This document shows positions 21,346 through 31,237 of a stretch of DNA of 64,000 nt, piece by piece (the stretch's first letter is position 1; each line of letters starts with the position of its first letter). The position numbers were made by a program, and so were the translations under genes. A model generated the notes under the pieces. The model saw only the letters and a list, made by a program, of their open reading frames with translations. It did no database searches and was not told the DNA's origin. Source of the stretch: Acidobacteriaceae bacterium (GTDB taxonomy: Bacteria; Acidobacteriota; Terriglobia; Terriglobales; Acidobacteriaceae); the NCBI GenBank assembly GCA_003138975.1, contig PLHQ01000153.1, positions 102,433 through 166,432 of the forward strand, written 5' to 3'.

Positions 21346-22914
21346 CTAGTCACCCCAGCACACCAATTTTTCTTTCGCGGCCTTCTGTGTGCGCTGGAAA
21401 GCCTTCGGCAATCCCTTCAGCAAATCCGTCGCCACCAGTGAATGGTCGCCTACGCTCTCGCGCATCACATCGCCGGCAAGACCGTGTAGATGCACGGCTG
21501 CGAGCACTGCGGCGAACGCATCCTTCGTGTGCTGTGCAATCATGCCCGCAACAATACCTGTCAGAATGTCTCCCGTGCCACCGGTGGCCATTCCCGGATT
21601 GCCCGTCGTGTTCACCCAAGCTTCGCCGTCTGGCCTCACCACCAGAGTGCGATGGCCTTTGAGCACGACAATCAATTCGTGTTCGCGCGCAAACTTCCGC
21701 GCCACTCCCAATCGATCTTTTTGCACATCGGCAATGCTGGATCCCGCCAGCCGCGCCATCTCTCCCGGATGCGGAGTGATCACCAGCGTCCGGCCCTTGC
21801 CATTCAATTCATCCGTGCGGCCCTCAAACGCATTCAGGCCGTCGGCATCTACCACCATAGGGACGTGCAACTTGGCGACCAGACTACGCACCAGCTCCGA
21901 AGTCTGCGGATCCCGCGAAATTCCCGGCCCAATCGCGAGCACGTTCTTCCCTTTCGTCAACTCTGCGATTCGATCTTGTGCGTTAGCCGAAATCGTGCCT
22001 GCATCCGTCTCGGGCAATGGCTCGGTCATCAACTCCGGATGGAATCCCGCCACCGTTCCCAGCACGGACCTCGGCGTCGCCACCGTCGAAAGCCCCGCCC
22101 CCGCACGCAGGGCCGACATTCCTGCCATTGCCACCGCTCCAGATTTCCCGAGTGATCCTCCAACCACCAGCACGTGGCCGTAGTTGCCTTTGTTCGACTC
22201 GGCTGGGCGTGGCCCAATCAGCGGGGCAAGGTCGTGCGACGTGATGACATTTAATTGCAGGGCTGAAACAATCGCTTCTTGCGGAGAGCCGATACCAGCC
22301 ACAAAGGTTAATCCCGCAGTGAGTGAGCTAAACACGTGCGCCGGACGAGGCGCTGTAAAAGTAACGATCGCATCAGCTCGGGCGATGATCCCAGTCTGCG
22401 CGGTCATCGCGTCTGCATCAGCCCCGGAAGGAATGTCCACGGCAATTACGGGCGCCTCATTCGCATTCATGATCGCGATCGCGTCGGCATAGAGTCCGCT
22501 CACCGGCGGTTTGAAACCCGTGCCCAGAATCGCATCCAGATAAAGATCCGCATGCAGCGAGGGCCGCACCCGGTCACTCTTCAATTCTTCGCTGGAATGC
22601 ACCGCGATTGCAGGCGACGGTAATTTGCCAAGCATGATCGCCGCATCGCCCCGCAAATCGTCGGGGTTCGCCAGCAGGATCACCTGAACCCGTTTTCTCG
22701 CCTGATGCAACCGCCGCGCCGCCACAAAACCGTCGCCGCCATTATTCCCTTTACCGCAGAAAACCACGATGCTCCGCGCCGCTCCGTGATGCGAGAGCAC
22801 GCAATCCGCCACGGCCGCGCCCGCATTCTCCATCAGCGTGAGTGAGGGCACCCCGAAACGCTCGCTGGTGGCGACGTCAATGGCTCGCATTTCTGCAGCA
22901 GTAACGATTTTCAT
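21346..22914 (-). CDS. nnrD: Bifunctional NAD(P)H-hydrate repair enzyme (epimerase + ADP-dependent dehydratase)
   Basis: N-terminal YjeF_N (VVFCGKGNNGGDGFVAARRL), C-terminal carbohydrate-kinase-like domain (VVDADGLNAF...VITPHPGEMARL...TGNPGMATGGTGDILTGI). Confidence 0.94.
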   Translation of the reverse strand: MKIVTAAEMRAIDVATSERFGVPSLTLMENAGAAVADCVLSHHGAARSIVVFCGKGNNGGDGFVAARRLHQARKRVQVILLANPDDLRGDAAIMLGKLPSPAIAVHSSEELKSDRVRPSLHADLYLDAILGTGFKPPVSGLYADAIAIMNANEAPVIAVDIPSGADADAMTAQTGIIARADAIVTFTAPRPAHVFSSLTAGLTFVAGIGSPQEAIVSALQLNVITSHDLAPLIGPRPAESNKGNYGHVLVVGGSLGKSGAVAMAGMSALRAGAGLSTVATPRSVLGTVAGFHPELMTEPLPETDAGTISANAQDRIAELTKGKNVLAIGPGISRDPQTSELVRSLVAKLHVPMVVDADGLNAFEGRTDELNGKGRTLVITPHPGEMARLAGSSIADVQKDRLGVARKFAREHELIVVLKGHRTLVVRPDGEAWVNTTGNPGMATGGTGDILTGIVAGMIAQHTKDAFAAVLAAVHLHGLAGDVMRESVGDHSLVATDLLKGLPKAFQRTQKAAKEKLVCWGD

Positions 22915-23911
22915 GACCGGGAACCTGCGGTCTGTTCCAGTTGCCGCAGTTGCGAGGGTTCGCCCATTGCGATCAGGCAGTCTCCGGGCTCGATGCGTTC
23001 ATCGGGTGCAGGATTGAATCGCATTCCCGCCTGCCGCTTAATGGCGAGGATAATCACGCCGCGATCCTGACGGATGCGCGAACTTTCGATCGTTGTGCCC
23101 GCAAAGACGGACCTGGCGGTGATGTGAATCTCGCCAATCTCCAGATCCATGCCAAGATGAGTCGTTGCGGTATCGAGAAAGCTAACCACGTGCGGCCGCA
23201 ACAGCGACTGCGCAATGCGCTGTCCAGCAAACGAATACGGCGAAACGACAGAGTCCGCGCCGGCAGTCAGCAGATGTTTCTCCGCCCCGTCTTCACTGGC
23301 CCGCGCAATGATTTTCAGATGCGGATTCAATCCCCGCGCGGTGAGCACAATGTAGAGGTTGGTCGCATCCGTAGTAGTGGCGGCGATAAGCCCGCGGGCC
23401 CGCTCGATCTGTGCGATGCGCAAAACTTGCTCTTGCGTAGCATCGCCCGTAACCACCAGCCAGTCCTCGCCGCTATAGCGCTGCAGCTTGGCTTCGGCGC
23501 TCTCGATGATGACGAACGGCGCTGGCTTGCGCGCCAATTCTCGCGCCACGCTGCGCCCTACCCGTCCCATGCCACAGATGATGTAGTGGTCGTCGAGACG
23601 CCCGATGTCGCGCTCCATGCGCCGCCTTCCAAAGAAGCTCTGCAACTCGAATTCTAGCAAAGCCTGGCTCAGGGCCCCCACGCCCAACAACACCAGCGAT
23701 ACACCCGTCAGAATCACAATCACGTTGAAGACGCGCCCGGCGTGGGAAAGCGGATGCACCTCCTGATATCCGATGGTAGTCAAGGTCGTAACCACCATGT
23801 AAAAGCCGTCAAACCATGGCCATCCCTCGATGAAGTGATATCCGGCCGTTCCCACTGCCATGACTATCAGCAGCAGCGCACCAATCACTCGCAGATTGCG
23901 GACAGCTTTCA
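22911..23911 (-). CDS. TrkA-N domain potassium channel
   Basis: FDGFYMVVTTLTTIGYQEVHPLS (selectivity filter TTIGYQ), HYIICGMGRVGRSVARELA (RCK), C-terminal TrkA-C; MKAV start at 23911 preferred because the longer ORF reads through a heptamer array. Confidence 0.9.
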
Positions 23912-24003
23912 TGGAAATGCAGTGGTGAGTGATCGGTAGCCAGTGATTAGTAACAGCGACCGAGTAACGCCGTTGGTTTTGCTGACCACTAGCCACTGAC
24001 TAT

Positions 24004-24038
24004 AAAACAAAAAGGCCCTCCGCGCTGTGCGGAGGGCC
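24004..24038 (-). terminator. Intrinsic terminator of the downstream APC permease gene
   Basis: Minus strand GGCCCTCCGC-acagc-GCGGAGGGCC-TTTTTGTTTT. Confidence 0.9.
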
Positions 24039-24051
24039 GCGCTACAAGACG

Positions 24052-25617
24052 TCAGTCCGCCATGGTCGGAGCAGGACTAGGCTTGGCAAGGGCAGCCTGC
24101 ACCCGGCTGTGGTGCCTTCCATAACCGAAATACACCACCATCCCGATGATGAGCCAGACAATCAGCCGCAGCCACGTATCGCGAGGCAAGCTAGCCATCA
24201 TGAATCCCGCAATAAGAATCCCCATGAACGGAACGAATGGAACCCACGGAGTCTTGAACGGACGTTTCAGTTCGGGCCGGCGGCGGCGCAGTATCCACAC
24301 ACCGGCACAGACAATCACGAAGGCCAACAACGTGCCAATGCTGACCAATTCGCCCAAAATTCCGATCGGGATGACCGAAGCGAAAATAGCTACAAAGATT
24401 CCCACTGTGATGCTGGAGATCCAGGGCGTGCGAAATTTGGGATGAATTGCGCCAGCCCACGGCGGCAGCAAGCCGTCCCGCGACATGGAAAAGAAGACGC
24501 GCGACTGGCCTAGCAACATCACCAGCATGACACTGCCCAACCCGGCAATCGCTCCAAGTTTCACCAAGATGCTGCCCCAGCGCACGCCGGTATGATCGAT
24601 TCCTACCGCTACCGGATCGGGGACATTCAGCGTTGTGTAGGACACTACGCCTGTTAGCAGTCCGGCCACTAGAATGTAGAGGATAGTACAGATTACCAGC
24701 GAACCCAAAATCCCGATGGGCATATCCCTCTGCGGATTCTTGGCTTCTTGTGCAGCGGTAGACACCGCATCGAAACCAATATAGGCAAAGAAAATCACCC
24801 CTGCTCCGCGGGCAATACCCGACCAGCCGTAGTGTCCGAATTCGCCGGTGTTGGGAGGGATGAAAGGGTGCCAGTTGGCAGCGGCAATGCCGGGATGCTT
24901 ACTGACAAAAATGGCAGCAATCCCAATGAAGGTGAGCACAATCGCAATCTTTATCATCACAATCCCAGAGTTGAGGTTCGCCGACTCTTTGATGCCGATC
25001 ACAAGGACCACGGTTACGGCTGTGATCGCCAGAAATGCCAGCATGTTAAAGACGCCCTGCACGTGTGGAAGGGTTGATGGGTTCACTCTGTGCGCCTGCA
25101 GCGTTGGCAGGATGGTCGCCAGCCGTTCCCAGCGGGCGTTGTACATTACCAAGTCTGTTCCCGGCGTAGCCGTCCATGCAGGCGGAAGATGAATCCCGAA
25201 GTCCTGCAGGAAGCTGTTGAAATATCCGCTCCAGCCGGATGCCACCGTCGCAGCCCCGAAGGCATACTCCAAAATCAAGTCCCAACCGATGATCCAGGCG
25301 AAGATCTCGCCCAGCGTCGCATAGCCGTAAGTGTAGGCGGACCCGGCAATGGGAATCAGCGAGGCAAACTCCGAATAGCATAGGCCGGCAAAAGCGCAGC
25401 CAATGCCCGCCAGGACAAACGAGAGTACGATGGCGGGGCCCGCATACTGAGCCGCTGCCGCTCCGGTCAGCACGAAGATCCCCGCACCGATGATGGCTCC
25501 GATTCCCAGCGTAATCAGATTGGTTGGACCGAGGGCGCGTTTGAGGCTGTGTTCGCCTGTCTCGCGGGCTTCCTCCATCAGCAGGTTCAGTGGCTTGGTT
25601 GCCAGCAGATTTGCCAT
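24052..25617 (-). CDS. APC superfamily cationic amino acid permease
   Basis: LKRALGPTNLITLGIGAIIGAGIFVLTGAAAAQYAGPAIVLSFVLAGIGCAFAGLCYSEFASLIP. Confidence 0.93.
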   Translation of the reverse strand: MANLLATKPLNLLMEEARETGEHSLKRALGPTNLITLGIGAIIGAGIFVLTGAAAAQYAGPAIVLSFVLAGIGCAFAGLCYSEFASLIPIAGSAYTYGYATLGEIFAWIIGWDLILEYAFGAATVASGWSGYFNSFLQDFGIHLPPAWTATPGTDLVMYNARWERLATILPTLQAHRVNPSTLPHVQGVFNMLAFLAITAVTVVLVIGIKESANLNSGIVMIKIAIVLTFIGIAAIFVSKHPGIAAANWHPFIPPNTGEFGHYGWSGIARGAGVIFFAYIGFDAVSTAAQEAKNPQRDMPIGILGSLVICTILYILVAGLLTGVVSYTTLNVPDPVAVGIDHTGVRWGSILVKLGAIAGLGSVMLVMLLGQSRVFFSMSRDGLLPPWAGAIHPKFRTPWISSITVGIFVAIFASVIPIGILGELVSIGTLLAFVIVCAGVWILRRRRPELKRPFKTPWVPFVPFMGILIAGFMMASLPRDTWLRLIVWLIIGMVVYFGYGRHHSRVQAALAKPSPAPTMAD

Positions 25618-25638
25618 TCGTCCGTTTCTCCTTGGAAG

Positions 25639-27228
25639 CTATGCCGGTACGCGCTTTGCGCCCGCGCTTCTCGACCACGCGTGATATACCGGGATACCCA
25701 GCAGCACCACAATCAGCCCCGGCCATGTGAACTGCGGTTTGTAGCGTAATAGTACGACATCAATAGATAAAGCCATCGCAATATAAATCGCCGGCAGCAC
25801 GGGATAGCCCACGGCACGATAAGGCCGCTCGGCATCGGGATGCGTGCGCCGCAGCACAAACAGTCCCACGATCGTCAAAATGTAAAACACGAGCACCGCG
25901 AAAATAATGTAGTCCAGAAGTTGCCCGTAGCTGCCCGACACGCAGAGCAGACACGCCCACACCATCTGCACCATCAGCGAAACTGCCGGCGTCTTGTACG
26001 TGGGATGCAGTTTGGCGACGCTTTTGAAGAACAAGCCATCTTTCGCCATGGCATAGTAAACGCGCGCGCCAGAGAGAATCAGGCCATTGTTGCAGCCGAA
26101 ACTGGAAATCAGAATGGCCCCGGCCATCAGCAGACCTCCCACGGAGCCGAACATCTGCGTCATCACCGCCGTTGCCACACGATCCTCAGCCGCATACTTG
26201 ATGCCCCGCCCTAGAACCGTTGCTGCGCTCGGTGTTCCGTCGAGCGGGAGCGCGTTCAGATAAATCAGGTTGCAGGCAATGTAGAGCGCGATCACCACCC
26301 CCGTGCCCAACGCCAGCGACAACGGCAAGTTGCGGCTGGGATTCTTTACTTCACCGGCAGTGAACGTCACGTTGTTCCAAGCATCCGCGGAAAAAAGCGA
26401 ACCCACCTGTGCCACCGCAAGAATCGTCAGTGTGCCCACCGTCACCACCGGCCCCCCCACTCCCACCTGCACGGCGTGCTGCGCGCCCAGTCCCGCATTC
26501 CGCCAGAAATGTCCGCTGAAGTTCGCAGCCAAAGCATGAGCATTCCGCCCCAGCGCCAATCCGAACAAGGCCAATCCCAGAAGCGCCGAGACCTTTGCTG
26601 CAGTAAAAACATTCTGGATAAGAGCCCCGGTTTTCACACCGAAGATATTCACCACCGAGAGGAACACTACAAGGAGAATGGCAACCAGGTTCTGGGTATT
26701 GATTCCGACATCCATGTTGCCCAAAACCATGGGCCCAAGACGAATCGGCGGGACTTTCCAGAGATGCAGAATCCAATGGGAAGAAGAAATTGCGGGAAAG
26801 AAAACACCCAGAAACTTCCCGAAAGCCACGCCCACGGCCGCAATCGTCCCAGTCTGAATTACGAGGAATAGAGTCCAGCCGTAGAGGAAGCCCCACAACG
26901 GCCCCAAGGCTTCGCGCAGATAGACATACTGCCCACCGGCTCGCGGCATCATGGCCGCCAGTTCGCCATAGCTGAGAGCAGCGACGATGGTCATGAATCC
27001 GGCCACAGCCCACGCGCCAATCAGCAGCGCGGGTGAATCCACTTCGCGGGCAATCTCCGCCGAAACAATGAAAATGCCCGAGCCGATCATCGACCCCATG
27101 ACCAGCATGGTGGCGCTGGTCAGGCCCAGGCCCTTGACCAACTCCTTATCTTGATGGCTATGAATCTCCCAATCGCTGCCGGCAGCCGGCCGCGTTGTCG
27201 GTGTGCTCAGGATCCCTCCTTGAAGCAT
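25639..27228 (-). CDS. APC superfamily amino acid permease
   Basis: KGLGLTSATMLVMGSMIGSGIFIVSAEIAREVDSPALLIGAWAVAGFMTIVAALSYGELAAMMPRAGGQYVYLREA. Confidence 0.93.
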   Translation of the reverse strand: MLQGGILSTPTTRPAAGSDWEIHSHQDKELVKGLGLTSATMLVMGSMIGSGIFIVSAEIAREVDSPALLIGAWAVAGFMTIVAALSYGELAAMMPRAGGQYVYLREALGPLWGFLYGWTLFLVIQTGTIAAVGVAFGKFLGVFFPAISSSHWILHLWKVPPIRLGPMVLGNMDVGINTQNLVAILLVVFLSVVNIFGVKTGALIQNVFTAAKVSALLGLALFGLALGRNAHALAANFSGHFWRNAGLGAQHAVQVGVGGPVVTVGTLTILAVAQVGSLFSADAWNNVTFTAGEVKNPSRNLPLSLALGTGVVIALYIACNLIYLNALPLDGTPSAATVLGRGIKYAAEDRVATAVMTQMFGSVGGLLMAGAILISSFGCNNGLILSGARVYYAMAKDGLFFKSVAKLHPTYKTPAVSLMVQMVWACLLCVSGSYGQLLDYIIFAVLVFYILTIVGLFVLRRTHPDAERPYRAVGYPVLPAIYIAMALSIDVVLLRYKPQFTWPGLIVVLLGIPVYHAWSRSAGAKRVPA

Positions 27229-27278
27229 GCTCGCGGCTCTTGCCGCAGTTCCACGGGCACTCTCAGGGTGGAATGACT

Positions 27279-27893
27279 TTACCTCAAGACGCGAAAAAAT
27301 TCCTCTGCTGATTTGCGCGGCTCCCGTAACAAATCCGATATCACCGCCACGGAATCGGCCCCGGCCTCAATCACGGAAGCTGCGTTACCTCGAGTGATTC
27401 CCCCAATAGCCACTAGTCGTTTTCTCGTCAACGGCCGCGCCCGGCGCACACCGTCGAGGCCGACCACCGGATCAGGCTGGTTCTTGCTGGACGTGGAAAA
27501 CACGGGTCCAATCGCGAGATAGTCGGCAGAGGTTTGATCAGCCTCCTCAAGCTGCCCTGGTTTATGCGTCGAAACTCCGAGCCAGCGGTCGGGTCCAATG
27601 ATCCTTCGCACCGATTCCGGCGAGAGATCATCCTGCCCCACATGGACGCCGTCGAACTCTGCAGCCAGACACAAGTCTGCGCGGTCGTTCATGATCAGCT
27701 TAACCGCACCACCGACACGCTTCTTTAGCTCCCGCGCCTGCTCCAGCATCACGCGTGGGTTTCCGCTTTTGTTGCGGTACTGCAGTAGTGTGCATCCGCC
27801 AGCAACAAGTTCCTCGGCAAAGATTTCCAAGTCTTCCGTGGATGAGAAGCACGCTGCATCCACAATGGCGTAAAGAAGAGGGACAGAAATCAC
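27279..27893 (-). CDS. thiE: Thiamine phosphate synthase
   Basis: [15 protein letters not shown]...[45 protein letters not shown]...[14 protein letters not shown]. Confidence 0.93.
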   Translation of the reverse strand: MISVPLLYAIVDAACFSSTEDLEIFAEELVAGGCTLLQYRNKSGNPRVMLEQARELKKRVGGAVKLIMNDRADLCLAAEFDGVHVGQDDLSPESVRRIIGPDRWLGVSTHKPGQLEEADQTSADYLAIGPVFSTSSKNQPDPVVGLDGVRRARPLTRKRLVAIGGITRGNAASVIEAGADSVAVISDLLREPRKSAEEFFRVLR

Positions 27894-29254
27894 GCCGCCG
27901 AATCCTTATTGCCGGCCGCCAGAAATCGGTCGATGAATCCCGTATCAAACTTCCCGGCGCGGAAGTCCGGATCCGCCAGAATCTTCCGGTGCAGGGGAAT
28001 CGTCGTGTACACACCTTCGACGATGAACATCTCGAGCGCCCGCGTCATTCGGGAAATCGCTTCGCCACGGTCTTTGCCGCGCACGATCAACTTGGCGATC
28101 AGCGAATCATAGTACGGAGGAATCACGCCCTCCGCATACGCGGCTGTGTCCACACGTACCCCGGTGCCTCCGGGCGGATGAAACGAAGTGATCTTTCCCG
28201 CCGACGGCGTGAACTTCTCGGGATGCTCCGCATTGATCCGGCACTCAATGGCATGTCCGCGATGCACGATGGGGCCTTGCAGCACGTCTGACATGGGAGC
28301 GCCGGCGGCGATCATAATCTGGCTCTTCACCAAATCCACATCCGTCACCATCTCCGTCACAGGATGCTCCACCTGAATGCGCGTGTTCATCTCGATGAAG
28401 TGCAGCCGGCGGTCTTGGTCCATCAAAAATTCAATCGTACCCGCATTCGTGTAGCCGATCTCCGCCAGCGACTTGCACAAGACCGCGCCGATCTGATCGC
28501 GCAACTCCGATGTGACTTGGGTCGACGGCGACTCTTCCAGCAACTTCTGATGCCGCCGCTGGATCGAACATTCTCTTTCCCCCAGGCTCACCACATTGCC
28601 ATGCTCGTCCGCCAGCACCTGAAACTCAATATGCCGCGGATGCTCGACATACTTTTCCATGTACAGGTCGCCATTGCCGAACGCGCCCGCCGCCTCCGAC
28701 TGTGCCGCCCTGAATAGCCCAGGCAGTTCCTCTTCGGTGCGCACGATGCGCATGCCACGTCCGCCGCCGCCCGCCGACGCCTTCACAATCACCGGGAAGC
28801 CCACCTGCCGCGCCCACTCCACGGCCTCCCCTTCGGAGGCGAGGATTCCATCCGATCCCGGCAGGATCGGCACGCCCGCTTGTTTCATGGCCGCACGCGC
28901 TTTTTCTTTTTCGCCCATCAGCCGCGTCACTTCCGGCCGCGGCCCGATGAACTTGATCCCGCTGGTCTCGCACACTTCCGCGAAATTGGCATTCTCCGCC
29001 AGCAATCCGTAGCCCGGATGCACCGCATCCACGTTCGCGATCTCCGCTGCGCTGATTACGGCGGGGATGTTCAGATAGCTCAGTGCCAGTTGTGGCGGCC
29101 CGATGCAGATAGCTTCATCCGCAAAGCGCACCGGCAAGGAATGGCGGTCCGCCTCGCTGTAAATAGCGACGGTGCGGATGCCCAGTTCCTTGCACGCGCA
29201 AATGACGCGCAGCGCAATCTCTCCGCGATTCGCAATCAGAATTTTCTTAAACAT
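27890..29254 (-). CDS. accC: Acetyl-CoA carboxylase, biotin carboxylase subunit
   Basis: [36 protein letters not shown]...[18 protein letters not shown]...[14 protein letters not shown]...[16 protein letters not shown]. Confidence 0.96.
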   Translation of the reverse strand: MFKKILIANRGEIALRVICACKELGIRTVAIYSEADRHSLPVRFADEAICIGPPQLALSYLNIPAVISAAEIANVDAVHPGYGLLAENANFAEVCETSGIKFIGPRPEVTRLMGEKEKARAAMKQAGVPILPGSDGILASEGEAVEWARQVGFPVIVKASAGGGGRGMRIVRTEEELPGLFRAAQSEAAGAFGNGDLYMEKYVEHPRHIEFQVLADEHGNVVSLGERECSIQRRHQKLLEESPSTQVTSELRDQIGAVLCKSLAEIGYTNAGTIEFLMDQDRRLHFIEMNTRIQVEHPVTEMVTDVDLVKSQIMIAAGAPMSDVLQGPIVHRGHAIECRINAEHPEKFTPSAGKITSFHPPGGTGVRVDTAAYAEGVIPPYYDSLIAKLIVRGKDRGEAISRMTRALEMFIVEGVYTTIPLHRKILADPDFRAGKFDTGFIDRFLAAGNKDSAA

Positions 29255-29358
29255 TTAGATCAATGTGGGAACAGCCGCCCTTCGACTTCGCTCAGGGCAA
29301 GCTCTCGGCTGTCCGCGCCGGGTGGCAGCCCGGCTCCCTAACCGCGCCTCCTCAGACG

Positions 29359-29384
29359 CAAAAAGGCGCGCGAGGTGCGCGCCT
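29359..29384 (-). terminator. Intrinsic-terminator-like hairpin between accB and accC
   Basis: Minus strand GGCGCGC-acct-(C)GCGCGCC-TTTTTG. Confidence 0.7.
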
Positions 29385-29398
29385 GTTCTAACAATACT

Positions 29399-29890
29399 TC
29401 ACTTCCTCGCCCGGATGGCGAACAACTCCTGGCCGTACTCGATCGGCTGGCCGTTGCTTCCCATCTTTTTCACGATTTCTCCGGCCACATCCGACTCAAT
29501 CTCGTTCAGCAGTTTCATTGCCTCCACGATGCACAGCACCTGCCCTATTTCCACCGTATCCCCGACCTTTACGAAAGGCGGTGCGCCCGGCGAAGGTGCC
29601 TCGTAGAACGTTCCCACAATAGGAGACTTCACGAATTGCAGGTTTTCTTCCGGAGCGGGTTCGCTCGAAGCAGGCGGGGCGATTGGGGGAACCGCTGCGG
29701 ACGTCGGTCTCGGCTCCGCCGCCCCCCCAGCCACGTATGCCGGATAGGACATCTCCCCGTGCGCGTGGACTACGGTGGCTTGTCCCCCGCGCTTGATCTT
29801 GACCTTGACGTCGCCGCGCTCCAACTCGAACTCGGCAATGTCTTTTTCGATTAAGAACTCGATGAGTTCCTTCAGCTCTTTTTGATTCAT
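29399..29890 (-). CDS. accB: Acetyl-CoA carboxylase biotin carboxyl carrier protein
   Basis: MNQKELKELIEFLIEKDIAEFELERGDVKVKIKR...IVGTFYEAPSPGAPPFVKVGDTVEIGQVLCIVEAMKLLNEIESD (biotinylation EAMKL). Confidence 0.95.
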   Translation of the reverse strand: MNQKELKELIEFLIEKDIAEFELERGDVKVKIKRGGQATVVHAHGEMSYPAYVAGGAAEPRPTSAAVPPIAPPASSEPAPEENLQFVKSPIVGTFYEAPSPGAPPFVKVGDTVEIGQVLCIVEAMKLLNEIESDVAGEIVKKMGSNGQPIEYGQELFAIRARK

Positions 29891-30014
29891 TCGTATAAAG
29901 GCGGAAGCGCTTTCCGCTCCGCGCCAGAACTATCCCGCCGGAAACAGCCACGCGTTCCGCATGAACCGCTCGATTTAGCCAGCTGAATCTAACCTGCTTG
30001 AAATCTAAGAAGAC

Positions 30015-31103
30015 CTAAACGGACAGGAAATCTTTGCTCGTCGGAGTCAACACCTCACAGCCACTTTCGCGGACAGCCACCATGTCCTCGATCCTCACGC
30101 CCCATTTTCCGGGGAAGTATACTCCGGGCTCAATCGTGATCACCATGCCCGGCCGCAGGATTTCCTTTTGCCCAGCTGCGACTCTCGGAGACTCGTGGAT
30201 TTCCAGCCCCACGCCATGCCCGGTGGAATGCGTGAAATAACGCCCCAGCCCGGCCTTGCGCAACACGCTGCGCGCCGCGGCGTCCACGTCGCCCACCCTA
30301 ATTCCGGGTCGAACCGCCGCAATTGCGGCCTCCTGGGCTTCCCTCACCGATTCATGGGCGTGGCGTGCCTCCTCTGACACGGTGCCCACCCAAACGGTGC
30401 GGGTCTGATCCGAACAATAACCTGCGAGTATAACACCGAAATCACACACTACGAACCCACCGGCAGCGATGGGCTGCGCGGTAGCTCTCCCGTGAGGCAA
30501 CGCCGATCTTGTCCCCGAGGCAATGATGGTCGGAAACGACATCGCTTCCGCGCCATGCCGCCGCGCCGCGTATTCCATCTCGGCAGCTACTTCCGTTTCC
30601 TTTATCCCCGGTCGCAAAATTTCCAGCGCGCGGTCAAACAAAGTCGCGCCCAACTGCACCGCCGCGCGGATGTTTCCCAGTTCATCGGCATCCTTCACCA
30701 TGCGGGCGCGCTCCACTACAGCGGGCGCGTTCCTCAACCGCACGCCGGAAGGCAACAGATCCGTCAGCCTCTTCTTTTCGGCCACCGTCATGTGTTCGCC
30801 TTCTACCCCGATCGTCCATCCTCCCGACCTCTTGCGCCGGGATCCCATCCACTCCCCAAGCGCCTGCAACACCGACTTTCGCGCGATCACCACCTTGGCA
30901 CCCTTCACCTCTTCGCGACCCTGCGTGTCATAGCGAACATCAGAGAAGAAGACGCTCCCGGCCTCTTCGACCAGCAGAAAACCCGCACTGCCAGTGAAGC
31001 CGCACAGATATCGAATGTTAGGAAGATGACTGATGAGCAGCGCATCAAACCGGGTCGTAGCAAGGTGCTCCCGCAGTTTCTTCTGGCGCGCAACGAAGTC
31101 CAT
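30015..31103 (-). CDS. M24 family Xaa-Pro aminopeptidase
   Basis: CDFGVILAGYCSDQTRTVWVG...FTHSTGHGVGLEIHESPRV...LRPGMVITIEPGVYFPGKWGVRIEDMV. Confidence 0.93.
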   Translation of the reverse strand: MDFVARQKKLREHLATTRFDALLISHLPNIRYLCGFTGSAGFLLVEEAGSVFFSDVRYDTQGREEVKGAKVVIARKSVLQALGEWMGSRRKRSGGWTIGVEGEHMTVAEKKRLTDLLPSGVRLRNAPAVVERARMVKDADELGNIRAAVQLGATLFDRALEILRPGIKETEVAAEMEYAARRHGAEAMSFPTIIASGTRSALPHGRATAQPIAAGGFVVCDFGVILAGYCSDQTRTVWVGTVSEEARHAHESVREAQEAAIAAVRPGIRVGDVDAAARSVLRKAGLGRYFTHSTGHGVGLEIHESPRVAAGQKEILRPGMVITIEPGVYFPGKWGVRIEDMVAVRESGCEVLTPTSKDFLSV

Positions 31104-31170
31104 TGCTGTCGAGTTTAGCAGGCGGAAGGCGGGGAATTCTCAGTTCTGGGATCTATCCGGGCAATGCCCG

Positions 31171-31213
31171 AAAAACAAAACCGCCGGCCCTGACAGGTTC
31201 TTCAGGCCGGCGG
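31171..31213 (-). terminator. Intrinsic terminator of the pil operon
   Basis: Minus strand CCGCCGGCC-tgaagaacctgtcag-GGCCGGCGG-TTTTGTTTTT after the pilQ stop. Confidence 0.9.
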
Positions 31214-31237
31214 CTCTAAATCTTCAACTGCGCGCTG

